From NCBI GenBank assembly GCA_028714735.1, contig JAQTLU010000003.1, forward strand, positions 124,001-188,000: a DNA stretch of 64,000 nucleotides, written 5' to 3'. This document shows, in pieces, positions 56,190 through 64,000 of this stretch. A model generated the notes under the pieces. It ran no database searches. It was given only the letters and a program-made list of their open reading frames with translations, and was not told where the DNA came from. This stretch comes from Gallionellaceae bacterium. GTDB taxonomy: Bacteria > Pseudomonadota > Gammaproteobacteria > Burkholderiales > Thiobacillaceae. The first letter of the stretch is position 1; the number at the start of each line of letters is the position of its first letter. Made by a program: the position numbers and the translations under genes.

Positions 56190-56843
56190 TCAGGGCAGCA
56201 GGATGCTGAACGCGGCGCCAGGGACGTTGCTCAGGCGCAGTTCGCCGGTCCGGCCCCGGTTGACATGGGCCTGGGCGATCATCTGGGACAGCCGCAGACC
56301 CAGCCCGGTGCCGCCTGAGCCGAGGGGGGTATCCAGGCCCGGTGCGTGCAGCAGGTGCTCCGGGTAGCCGTCGGAATCGTCGCTGACCGTAATGCACAGC
56401 CGCTCTTCGGCCATGCCAACCCGGATCTCGATCCGGGACCGGGCATAGGCCAGCGAATTGTGGATCGCGTTGGTCAACGCGATATCGACCAGGTTGCGGT
56501 CGAAAAACCAGATCGGCGGCACGCCGTCGTCGACTGCGGCGCTGACTTGCAGGCGCCCGTGCGCCAGGGAGGCCGCCTCGTCGCGCATCTCCTGAACGAA
56601 TTCGTGCGGCGAATAGGCGTCGATCTCGATCGGCAGGGGGCGTTCCGCCGCCTTGTACAGCAACAGCGACTGGCGCAGTCTTTCGATCACCTGCTGGCAG
56701 AGCAGACGGGCATCGTCCAGCGGACGGTCGTGCGCCTCGCTATCCTGGCGTGGTATCTGCTCCATGGCCATGGCCAGCAGACCGAGGTTGTTTTTCAGTT
56801 CGTGCATCAGGGCGGCGTAGAGATCCTTGGCTTCCAGGCTCAT
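56190..56843 (-). CDS. Sensor kinase-like HATPase protein without input domain
   Basis: 217 residues. The H-box-like ALMHELKNNLGLLAMAMEQIP (His14) is followed by an HATPase region with NLVDIALTNAIHNSLAYA (N-box), VSDDSDGYP (G1-like) and GSGGTGLGLRLSQMIAQAH (G2). No sensor or membrane segment, so it is probably cytosolic. The ATG overlaps the stop of the receiver-TPR gene (ATGA), and the two form a pair. Confidence 0.87.
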   Translation of the reverse strand: MSLEAKDLYAALMHELKNNLGLLAMAMEQIPRQDSEAHDRPLDDARLLCQQVIERLRQSLLLYKAAERPLPIEIDAYSPHEFVQEMRDEAASLAHGRLQVSAAVDDGVPPIWFFDRNLVDIALTNAIHNSLAYARSRIEIRVGMAEERLCITVSDDSDGYPEHLLHAPGLDTPLGSGGTGLGLRLSQMIAQAHVNRGRTGELRLSNVPGAAFSILLP

Positions 56844-58504
56844 GGGTGCGGTCTCCGGCTGATTCCGTAGCGGGCTTCGATTTCCCTGACCTGACTGCGC
56901 AGTCCAGGCAACCGGCTGTGTCCAGGCGCCAGGCGCTCGACCTCGTCGAGCAGGCGTTTCGCTTCCTGCAGTCCGCCCTCCTTGAGGCCGTTCTGGTCGG
57001 CATCCCTCAGCAATACCCAGGCCGCGTTCATCAATATCCGCGGATTGTAGGGCGCTTCCTTCGCTGCCGTCAGCAGACGGCTGACTGCGCCGTCGAAATC
57101 GCCTTTCTGGGCCAGGTAGACGCCTTCGTTATTGAGCTTGCGCACGTCTGCCGTGGCCTTCTTGAGCAGTTCCTCGCCGTCGGCGGCGCGTCCGCAACGA
57201 GCGTAGATCTCCCTGGCCTTGCTCAGCAGGGCCTCGCTGTCATGGGCATTTTTCGCGACCTCGCCGATGATGGCGTCGCTCTCTTCATTGCGGCCCTGGG
57301 TCATGCAGGAGTCGGCCAGGTCGAGCATCAGCCGGCCATCGCCGTGCACCCCCTCGCCGCGCAGGCGGCCGGCCTCGTCCAGGGCCCGCCTGGCCAGATC
57401 GGCCTGGCCCGATCGGCTATGCACCATGCTCTGGATCACCGCGGTGACCAGCTGCCCTTCCGGCGCCAGTTGCAGTGAGTCCTTGTTCTTCTTCAGGGTA
57501 TCCAGCGCGCCGTTCAGATTGCCCTGCTCCACCTGGACCCGGCACAGGTTGCCGTAATCGGCCGGGCTGACGAAGATGGAATGGCGCCCCTTGTCCAGGG
57601 CGGCCTGGAAGGCGGTCCGGGCGGTTTCCAGGTCGCCGTTCTCATAGGCCAGTTCGCCCAATTGCTGCTGGCGGCGCACGGTCTTGCCCGAGATGGCGGC
57701 GCCCTCCTGCAGGGACTGCTGTGCGCCGACCAGGTCCTTCCTGGCGATACGCACCTCGGCCAGGAGGTCATAGGCCGCCATCATCTCCGGCGCTGCCGCC
57801 AAGGCATCCAGCAGGATGGCCTCCGCCTCTTGTGCCCGGCCGAGGGCGTGCAGGACGCGTGCCAGGCCCAGGCGGGCCCAGGGCACCGCACGCATTTCGA
57901 TCACCAGCCGGTACAGCGCCTCGCCCTCCTCGAAGCGGCCCATGGCATTGAGCAGTTCGCCCTTGAAGCGGAGGGCGTCGACCAGATAGCGCGGCTTGTT
58001 GCGCATCAGGCTGTCGCAGGCGGCCACGGCCCCCTCCAGATCGCCTTCGGCAAAGCGGCGATGGGCCTCGGAAAAGGCCAGCTTGCGCTGGAAGATCACC
58101 TCCAGCCGGTTGCGCAGCACTTCGCCGTTGAAGGGTTTCAGCAGGTAATCGTCGGGCGCCAGTTCGGCGGTGGCGGCCACCCTTTCGTACATGGCCTCGG
58201 CGGTCACCATGACATAGACGGTTTGCAGGGTGATCAGGCCGCGGTGGCGCAATTCCTCGAGCAATTGCTGGCCGTCGCGTGCCTCGCCGAGGTTGTAATC
58301 GGCCAGGATCAGGTCATACGGCCCGTTGCCGAGGCGGAAGATGGCCTCCTGGGCGGTACTGGCGACGTCGGTACGGGTGATGCCGAAGTTGGCCAGGGTC
58401 ATCTTCAGCGCGCTGCGCATGCCCGGTATGTCGTCCACCACCAGCGTCCGCAGACTGCCGTAGTCGATCAGGTGTTCGTTGTTGCTGACGAATCGGAGTG
58501 CCAT
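56840..58504 (-). CDS. Response regulator with TPR repeats
   Basis: 554 residues. Receiver domain at about 18-140: VVDDIPGMRSALKMTL, phospho-acceptor in YDLILADYNLGEARDGQQLL, and Lys in YLLKPFNGEVLRN. From about 150 to 540 there are many tetratricopeptide repeats (for example EEGEALYRLVIEMRAVPWAR and AEAILLDALAAAPEMMAAYD), suggesting protein-protein output. Resembles PA0267/Dde-type receiver-TPR proteins. Overlaps the kinase-like gene by 4 bases; 14 bp after uvrB on the other side but transcribed in the same direction. Confidence 0.93.
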   Translation of the reverse strand: MALRFVSNNEHLIDYGSLRTLVVDDIPGMRSALKMTLANFGITRTDVASTAQEAIFRLGNGPYDLILADYNLGEARDGQQLLEELRHRGLITLQTVYVMVTAEAMYERVAATAELAPDDYLLKPFNGEVLRNRLEVIFQRKLAFSEAHRRFAEGDLEGAVAACDSLMRNKPRYLVDALRFKGELLNAMGRFEEGEALYRLVIEMRAVPWARLGLARVLHALGRAQEAEAILLDALAAAPEMMAAYDLLAEVRIARKDLVGAQQSLQEGAAISGKTVRRQQQLGELAYENGDLETARTAFQAALDKGRHSIFVSPADYGNLCRVQVEQGNLNGALDTLKKNKDSLQLAPEGQLVTAVIQSMVHSRSGQADLARRALDEAGRLRGEGVHGDGRLMLDLADSCMTQGRNEESDAIIGEVAKNAHDSEALLSKAREIYARCGRAADGEELLKKATADVRKLNNEGVYLAQKGDFDGAVSRLLTAAKEAPYNPRILMNAAWVLLRDADQNGLKEGGLQEAKRLLDEVERLAPGHSRLPGLRSQVREIEARYGISRRPHP

Positions 58505-58518
58505 TGCGAAAGCTTACC

Positions 58519-60561
58519 TTATCGATTCGGCGGCAAGTCCGTTTCGTCGACGCCGAACAGCAGTTTCTTCAGACCATGCAGTTCGTCGCGCAGCTGGGCG
58601 GCACGCTCGAAATCGAGGTTTTTGGCGGCGGCCAGCATGTCCTTCTCCAGCCGCTTGATCTCGCGCGTCAGGGCCTTGTCGTCGAGGGACTCGTAATGGG
58701 CGCGTTCCTGGGCCGCCTGGAGGGCCTGCTGTTCCTCCGCCATGTCGTAGACGCCGTCGATGATGTCCTTGATCCGCTTCTGCACGCCCTTGGGCACGAT
58801 GCCGTGCTCCTTGTTGTGGGCCAGTTGTTTGTTGCGCCGGCGGTCGGTTTCGTCGATGGCCCGGCGCATCGAGTCGGTGATACGGTCGGCATAAAGCAGT
58901 GCGGTGCCGTTGATATGGCGGGCGGCGCGGCCGATGGTCTGGATCAGGGAGCGCTCGGAGCGGAGGAAGCCCTCTTTGTCGGCGTCGAGGATGGCGACCA
59001 GTGAAACCTCTGGAATATCAAGGCCTTCGCGCAACAAGTTGATGCCGACCAGGACATCGAAGACGCCCAGGCGGAGGTCGCGGATGATCTCCACCCGTTC
59101 CACGGTCTCGATGTCGGAGTGCAGGTAGCGCACCTTGATGCCGTGCTCGGTGTAGTACTCGGTGAGTTGCTCGGACATGCGCTTGGTCAGGGTGGTGACC
59201 ATGACCCGCTCGCCCTTGGCCGTGCGCAGGCTGATCTCGCTCATCAGGTCGTCGACCTGGGTGCCGACCGGGCGGATGACGATGGTCGGATCGACCAGGC
59301 CGGTCGGCCGCACCACCTGCTCGACCACCTGTTCCTGGTGGGCATGCTCGTAGGGGCCGGGGGTGGCGGAGACGAACACGGTCTGGCGCATCATCTTTTC
59401 GAATTCGTCGAAGCGCAGCGGGCGGTTGTCCAGCGCCGAGGGCAGCCGGAAGCCGTAGTTGACCAGGTTTTCCTTGCGCGCCCGGTCGCCCTTGTACATG
59501 CCGCCGACCTGGGGCACGGTGACGTGCGACTCGTCGATGAACATCAGGGCATCTTCCGGCAGGTAGTCGATCAGGGTCGGCGGCGGGTCGCCTGGGCGGC
59601 GCCCGGAGAAATGCCGGGAATAGTTCTCGATGCCCTTGCAGAAGCCCAGTTGTTCCATCATCTCCAGGTCGAACCGGGTCCGTTGCTCGATGCGCTGGGC
59701 CTCGACCAGCTTCTGGCTGCCGTAGAAGAAGTCGAGCCGTTCGCGCAGTTCAGTCTTGATCGTCTCGATGGCGCGCAGGGTGGTTTCGCGCGGGGTCACG
59801 TAGTGGCTGGAAGGGAATACGGTGAAACGGCCGACCTTGCCCTGGACCTGGCCGGTGAGCGGGTCGAACAGGGTGATGGTCTCCAGTTCGTCGTCGAACA
59901 GCGAAATGCGTACCGCCAAATCGGCATGCTCGGCCGGGAAAATATCGATCACATCGCCCTTGACCCGGAACACGCCGCGCTTGAACTCCATCTCGTTGCG
60001 CTGGTACTGCATGGCGGTCAGCCGCTTGACGATATAGCGCTGCTCGATCCGTTCGCCCTGCTTCAGGTGCAGGATCATGTCGTGGTAGTCGGACGGGTCG
60101 CCGATACCATAGATGGCCGATACTGAACCGACGATCACGCAGTCGCGCCGTTCCAGGATCGCCTTGGTCGCGGACAGGCGCATCTGCTCGATGTGCTCGT
60201 TGATGCTGGAGTCTTTTTCAATGAACAGGTCGCGCGCCGGGACGTAGGCCTCGGGCTGGTAGTAGTCGTAATAGGAGACGAAGTACTCGACCGCGTTGTC
60301 CGGGAAAAACTCGCGGAATTCCGAATAAAGCTGCGCAGCCAGGGTCTTGTTGGGCGCCATCACGAAGGCCGGCCGGCCGGTACGGGCGATCACGTTGGCC
60401 ATGGTGTAGGTCTTGCCCGAGCCGGTCACCCCGAGCAGGGTCTGGTATTTCATGGCCTTGCCGATGCCCTCGACCAGCCTGGCGATCGCCTCCGGCTGGT
60501 CGCCGGAAGGCTCGAATGGCTGGTGCAGGTGATAGGGACTATTGGGGAATGTGACGGCCAT
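58519..60561 (-). CDS. uvrB: Excinuclease ABC subunit B
   Basis: 680 residues from the ATG at 60561. Helicase motifs [16 protein letters not shown] (Walker A), the beta-hairpin with [24 protein letters not shown] (Walker B), [15 protein letters not shown] and [13 protein letters not shown]-terminal UVR motif [24 protein letters not shown], which binds UvrC. Nucleotide excision repair. Divergent from aspC. Confidence 0.98.
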   Translation of the reverse strand: MAVTFPNSPYHLHQPFEPSGDQPEAIARLVEGIGKAMKYQTLLGVTGSGKTYTMANVIARTGRPAFVMAPNKTLAAQLYSEFREFFPDNAVEYFVSYYDYYQPEAYVPARDLFIEKDSSINEHIEQMRLSATKAILERRDCVIVGSVSAIYGIGDPSDYHDMILHLKQGERIEQRYIVKRLTAMQYQRNEMEFKRGVFRVKGDVIDIFPAEHADLAVRISLFDDELETITLFDPLTGQVQGKVGRFTVFPSSHYVTPRETTLRAIETIKTELRERLDFFYGSQKLVEAQRIEQRTRFDLEMMEQLGFCKGIENYSRHFSGRRPGDPPPTLIDYLPEDALMFIDESHVTVPQVGGMYKGDRARKENLVNYGFRLPSALDNRPLRFDEFEKMMRQTVFVSATPGPYEHAHQEQVVEQVVRPTGLVDPTIVIRPVGTQVDDLMSEISLRTAKGERVMVTTLTKRMSEQLTEYYTEHGIKVRYLHSDIETVERVEIIRDLRLGVFDVLVGINLLREGLDIPEVSLVAILDADKEGFLRSERSLIQTIGRAARHINGTALLYADRITDSMRRAIDETDRRRNKQLAHNKEHGIVPKGVQKRIKDIIDGVYDMAEEQQALQAAQERAHYESLDDKALTREIKRLEKDMLAAAKNLDFERAAQLRDELHGLKKLLFGVDETDLPPNR

Positions 60562-60639
60562 GGGTAGAATCGCGCGCAATCGTCGGATATTAACATTTCG
60601 CGCCCCCCCGACCGGCGCACTTGGCTAAGGCAAAGCATC

Positions 60640-61830
60640 TTGGAACTCTCGCAACGCGTCCGCAACATCAAACCCTCCCCCACCCTCGCCATCAGCGCCC
60701 GCGCCGCGCAACTGAAGGCGGAAGGCAAGGACATCATCAACCTGGGCGTCGGCGAGCCCGATTTCGACACCCCGGAGCACATCAAGGGCGCGGCCATCCA
60801 GGCCATCCACGATGGCTTCACCAAGTACACCGCCGTCGGCGGCACCCCCAGCCTGAAGAAGGCGGTGATCGACAAGTTCAAGCGGGAAAACGGCCTCGAC
60901 TATGCGGCCAACCAGATCCTGGTCTCCTGCGGCGGCAAGCAGAGCTTCTACAACCTGTGCCAGGCCATCATCGGCCCCGGCGACGAAGTCATCATCCCGG
61001 CGCCCTACTGGGTCTCCTACCCGGATATCGTCATCCTGGCCGACGGCAAGCCGGTCGCCGTCGATGCCGGCATCGAGCAAGGTTTCAAGATCACCCCGAC
61101 GCAACTTGAAGCGGCGATCACCCCGCGCACCAAGATGCTGGTCATCAACAGCCCGTCCAACCCGACCGGCGCCGTCTACACCCTGGCCGAACTGGCCGCC
61201 CTGGGCGAGGTGCTGCGCCGGCATCCCGACGTGCTGATCGCCTCGGACGACATGTACGAGCACATCCTGCTATCCGAGCAGCCGTTCGCCAATATATTGA
61301 ATGCCTGTCCGGACCTGTACGACCGCACCATGGTCCTCAACGGCGTATCCAAGGCCTATGCCATGACCGGCTGGCGGATCGGCTATGCCGCCGGCCCCAA
61401 GGCGATCATCGGAGCGATGAACGACATCCAGTCGCAGAGCACCTCCAATCCGACCTCGATTTCCCAGGTCGCTGCCGAAATGGCCCTGAACGGCGATCAG
61501 GGCTGCATCCAGCCCATGCTGTCCGCCTTCAAGGAGCGCCACCGCTACGTGGTCGACGGTCTCAACGGCATCCCCGGCCTGAAATGCGTCGCCAGCGGCG
61601 GCGCCTTCTACGCCTTCCCGGACGCCAGCACCGCCATCGCCAAGCTGCATGCCGCCGGCAAGATCGCCGGGAACAACGACCTGGCCCTGACTGCCTACCT
61701 GCTCGACCACGGCGTTGCCGTGGTGCCCGGCTCCGCCTTCGGCTCGGAAGGTTGCATCCGGTTGTCCTTCGCCACCTCGAGGGAAAACCTCAAGCTGGCG
61801 ATAGAGCGGATAGCTCAAGCGCTGGCTTGA
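60640..61830 (+). CDS. aspC: Pyridoxal-phosphate aspartate/aromatic aminotransferase
   Basis: 396 residues from a TTG at 60640. Fold-type I aminotransferase: INLGVGEPDFDTPEHI, CGGKQSFYNL, NSPSNPTGAVYT, and the PLP lysine in NGVSKAYAMTGWRIGYAAGP; ends FATSRENLKLAIERIAQALA. Class Ib aspartate aminotransferase by the N-terminal pattern. A degenerate copy of its last 15 codons follows 63 bases later. Confidence 0.94.
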   Translation: MELSQRVRNIKPSPTLAISARAAQLKAEGKDIINLGVGEPDFDTPEHIKGAAIQAIHDGFTKYTAVGGTPSLKKAVIDKFKRENGLDYAANQILVSCGGKQSFYNLCQAIIGPGDEVIIPAPYWVSYPDIVILADGKPVAVDAGIEQGFKITPTQLEAAITPRTKMLVINSPSNPTGAVYTLAELAALGEVLRRHPDVLIASDDMYEHILLSEQPFANILNACPDLYDRTMVLNGVSKAYAMTGWRIGYAAGPKAIIGAMNDIQSQSTSNPTSISQVAAEMALNGDQGCIQPMLSAFKERHRYVVDGLNGIPGLKCVASGGAFYAFPDASTAIAKLHAAGKIAGNNDLALTAYLLDHGVAVVPGSAFGSEGCIRLSFATSRENLKLAIERIAQALA

Positions 61831-61832
61831 GG

Positions 61833-61938
61833 TTTCGACGCAGGCTAACTTCGCTTGCGAAGTTAAGACCGCGCAGCGGTCGGCCGTAGCCACAATCTCA
61901 AGAAGGCGATCGAGCGGAGCGGACAGTCCCTGGCCTAA
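61833..61938 (+). repeat. 60-bp hairpin element plus degenerate copy of the aspC 3' end
   Basis: 61833-61892 contains TTTCGACGCAGGCT, an AACTTCGC-TT-GCGAAGTT hairpin, CCGCGCAGCG and GGCCGTAGCCA, matching the boxes of the element after smpB. It is followed at 61894-61938 by NLKKAIERSGQSLA and TAA, against NLKLAIERIAQALA and TGA at the real aspC end (10 of 14 residues identical). Confidence 0.75.
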
Positions 61939-62356
61939 CCGCTTCGGGATGCCCGTGCAAGCGAGCATCCAGCGTTTGGCTTGATTCACTTGGGTCCGCA
62001 ATGGACCACGATTGGACGTTGATTCAAGCCAACGCCACGGCGCCTTCTCGGCCATGCGGCCTGCCGGCTGTGCGCTCGACTGTGGCCGCTACCGACCCTG
62101 AAGAGACGTTCGACCTACGGCATAATGAAGGTTGGCTATCTGATGTAGGACAGGCGCTCGCCAACTTGGGAGGTGCCTCTGACTTATCGGCGGAATTTTC
62201 CCCATCCGGCTTTAATGCCTTGAGCATTTGCTCCCAAAATCAAGCCATGTCGCGGCAAGAGGTCCACAATGCAGCAATAGTCAGGTGAAGCTCATAGCTA
62301 GCCGAATCGCCCCACGTCAACAATCATGATCAGATTACATTGCCAGGGAGGCAAAA
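61939..62356. other. Spacer before the nuclease operon
   Basis: 418 bp with no gene I can support. A plus-strand frame of 95 codons (62001-62288) has no recognisable ribosome site or family and shows an amino-acid content unlike the flanking genes. Nothing else seen. Confidence 0.4.
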
Positions 62357-63490
62357 TTGATCAGACTGCTTCATACCGCCGACTGGCAGATCGGCAAATG
62401 TTACGGGCAATTCGAGGCCGACGAGGCGGCCCTCCTCGCCGAAGCACGTTTCAATACGGTCGAGCGGCTCGCCGCTCTGGCGCTCGACCGGCAGGTCGAT
62501 CTGGTCCTGGTGGCCGGCGATGTCTTCGACGCCCAGGGCGTGGCCGACAAGACCATCCACCGCCTGTTCCATGCTATGAAGGGCTACGCCGGCCCTTGGG
62601 TGCTGATCCCAGGCAACCACGACGCCGGCCTGGCCGAATCGGTCTGGACCCGCGCCGCGCGGCTCAAGGCCATTCCCGACAACGTCCACGTCTGCCTGCG
62701 CCCCGAGCCCTTGCTGCTGGAATCCATCGGGGTCGCGATCCTGCCCGCGCCGCTGACCCAGCGCCACACCTACACCGACCTGACCGAGTGGTTCGCCGGC
62801 GCCGACACCCCCGCTGGGATGGTGCGCATCGGCCTGGCCCATGGCAGCGTCCAGGGCATCCTGGCGGACGAGATCGACTCCGCCAATCCCATCGCCGCCA
62901 ACCGCGCCGAGCAGGCCGGCCTGGACTATCTCGCCCTGGGCGACTGGCACGGCACCAAACAGGTGGATGTGCGCACCTGGTATAGCGGCACGTCCGAGAC
63001 CGACCGCTTCAAGGCCAACGACTCCGGCCAGGCGCTTCTGGTCGAGCTGGCCGGACCCGGCGCGCCGCTCGACGTAACGGCCATCGCCACCGGTCAGTAC
63101 CAGTGGCGGTCGCACGCCATGACGCTCCAGGTGCCCAGCGATGTGGACGCCGTGCTCCAGTACCTGTCGGCCCTCGGCCCGACCGACGTGGTGCAGATCG
63201 GCCTAGTCGGACAAACCGACCTGGCCGGCTACCGGTGCTTGCAAGAAGCCATCGGCCAAGTACAAGGGCGAGCGCGCAGCCTGCAAGCAGACTTCTCGGC
63301 CCTGCGTCTGGAACCCACCGACGCGGATATCGACGCCATCCGGGCCAATGGCTATCTCGGCGAGGTCGTCGAAGAACTCCAGGCCGGTCAAAGCGGCGCC
63401 GAGGCCGACCTGGCCCGTGACGCCCTGGCCCTGCTCGCCGGCCTCCTCGACGACCGGCGCGGCGCCGTCGACGCGGGAGGCACCGCATGA
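62357..63490 (+). CDS. SbcD/Mre11-like DNA repair exonuclease
   Basis: 377 residues with GGAGG (62347-62351) upstream. Metallophosphoesterase motifs: LLHTADWQIGK (Asp8 and His10 type), VLVAGDVFDAQG, VLIPGNHDAG, IGLAHGSVQG and ALGDWHGTKQ. The C-terminal part (about 250-370) would be the capping/helical region contacting the SMC-like partner. The stop overlaps the start of the ATPase gene by 4 bases. YhaO-like rather than classical SbcD. Confidence 0.88.
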   Translation: MIRLLHTADWQIGKCYGQFEADEAALLAEARFNTVERLAALALDRQVDLVLVAGDVFDAQGVADKTIHRLFHAMKGYAGPWVLIPGNHDAGLAESVWTRAARLKAIPDNVHVCLRPEPLLLESIGVAILPAPLTQRHTYTDLTEWFAGADTPAGMVRIGLAHGSVQGILADEIDSANPIAANRAEQAGLDYLALGDWHGTKQVDVRTWYSGTSETDRFKANDSGQALLVELAGPGAPLDVTAIATGQYQWRSHAMTLQVPSDVDAVLQYLSALGPTDVVQIGLVGQTDLAGYRCLQEAIGQVQGRARSLQADFSALRLEPTDADIDAIRANGYLGEVVEELQAGQSGAEADLARDALALLAGLLDDRRGAVDAGGTA

Positions 63491-64000
63491 AGCTATCCCG
63501 CATCCGCGTCGAACAGTTCAGGCAATTCCGCCAGCCGTTCGAGATCGCCGATCTGGCGCCGGGTCTCAACCTATTCACCGGCGCCAACGAGGCCGGCAAG
63601 AGCACCCTGGTCGCGGCGATCCGTGCCGCCTTTTTCGAGCGCCATCGCTCCGGCAGCGTCGACGACCTGCGTCCCTGGGGCGATGCCTCCGCCTCGCCGA
63701 GCGTCGAGTTGGAGTTCACCGTGGGCGCCGAGACCTACCGGCTCAGCAAGCGTTTTCTCGGCAAGAAACGCTGCGAACTCCGGATCGGCGCCCGGCAAAT
63801 GGACGGCGCCGAGGCCGAGGACCACCTCGCCGAACTGCTCGGCTTCCAGCACGCCGGCAAGGGCGCCAGCAAGGCCGAACATTGGGGCATCCCCGGACTG
63901 CTCTGGATCCAGCAGGGCAGCGCCCAGGACATCCGCGAGGCGGTCGACCACGCCACCGATCACCTGCGCACGGCCTTGAACGCTTCCCTGGGCGAGGTCG
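63487..64000 (+). CDS. SbcC/YhaN-like SMC-type ATPase (3' end outside window)
   Basis: 171 residues seen. Begins MKLSRIRVEQFRQFRQPFEI, and the P-loop LFTGANEAGKSTLVAAIRAAFF marks the N-terminal ABC half; the Q-loop-like GLLWIQQGSAQDIRE is also visible. Starts within the previous gene's stop (ATGA), so the two form a nuclease-ATPase pair for processing DNA ends. The coiled coil and C-terminal half are beyond the edge. Confidence 0.88.
   Translation, partial: MKLSRIRVEQFRQFRQPFEIADLAPGLNLFTGANEAGKSTLVAAIRAAFFERHRSGSVDDLRPWGDASASPSVELEFTVGAETYRLSKRFLGKKRCELRIGARQMDGAEAEDHLAELLGFQHAGKGASKAEHWGIPGLLWIQQGSAQDIREAVDHATDHLRTALNASLGEV

Noticed and set aside
62001-62288. A 95-codon hypothetical gene
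   Set aside because: No ribosome site, no recognisable motif, composition unlike coding neighbours; the opposite strand also has an open frame.

Overview
The window is one contig of a GC-rich betaproteobacterium. The chromosomal half carries a typical betaproteobacterial neighbourhood (guaA-guaB, then rnfH-ratA facing smpB), and a PEP-CTERM protein is present. Rhodocyclales or Nitrosomonadales would fit, but I cannot place it more precisely. Two parts meet at the 3' end of guaA.

Positions 1 to about 39,517 are most of an integrative and conjugative element (ICE) with a Tn4371-like backbone; its left end lies outside the window. The backbone, mostly on the minus strand, runs: integrase beside guaA, HicA-like/HTH cassette and AlpA-type regulator; radC, DUF2958, DUF932 and a large ParB; DUF736; an XRE regulator; DUF2285; HTH, repA, parA, ribbon-helix-helix protein, DUF2840, traF, relaxase; then LysR, the entry-exclusion lipoprotein and traG. 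Three 17-bp direct repeats between repA and parA look like iterons, and an inverted repeat followed by a TATCTTG/CC box upstream of the relaxase is a candidate oriT.

The ICE carries cargo at three places. Cargo 1 (3.5-11.2 kb, between lysR and the relaxase) holds exported proteins, a PEP-CTERM protein, wrecked IS5- and IS21-like transposases and a NarL-type regulator plus hybrid histidine kinase; two identical-format CCCTAC-N4-GTAGGG operators link the two ends of this block. Cargo 2 (21.3-25.1 kb) holds a large UPF1/DNA2-like helicase and a lipoprotein. Cargo 3 (31.1-36.3 kb, between radC and the integrase) is visibly more AT-rich and holds two convergent, tightly overlapping operons: TIR protein / SLOG-like protein / ThsB-like TIR on the plus strand, and ThsB-like TIR / Nmad2-like / MazG-like / uracil-DNA-glycosylase-like on the minus strand. 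This is the best candidate in the window for an undescribed nucleotide-centred defence system.

Positions 39.5-64 kb are core chromosome: purine synthesis (guaA, guaB), trans-translation (smpB) with ratA-rnfH, tRNA selenation (mnmH), isoprenoid synthesis (ispF), lysine/peptidoglycan (dapE), prmB, a small TM-channel protein, rluB, the scpA-scpB condensin partners in an operon with a lon-type protease, a phosphatase and two-component-like pair, uvrB, an aspC-type aminotransferase and an sbcD/sbcC-like nuclease pair that runs off the right end. Downstream of both smpB and aspC lies a related 60-61-bp hairpin element followed by an extra copy of that gene's own 3' end, an unusual pattern. I saw no tRNA, rRNA or CRISPR array.
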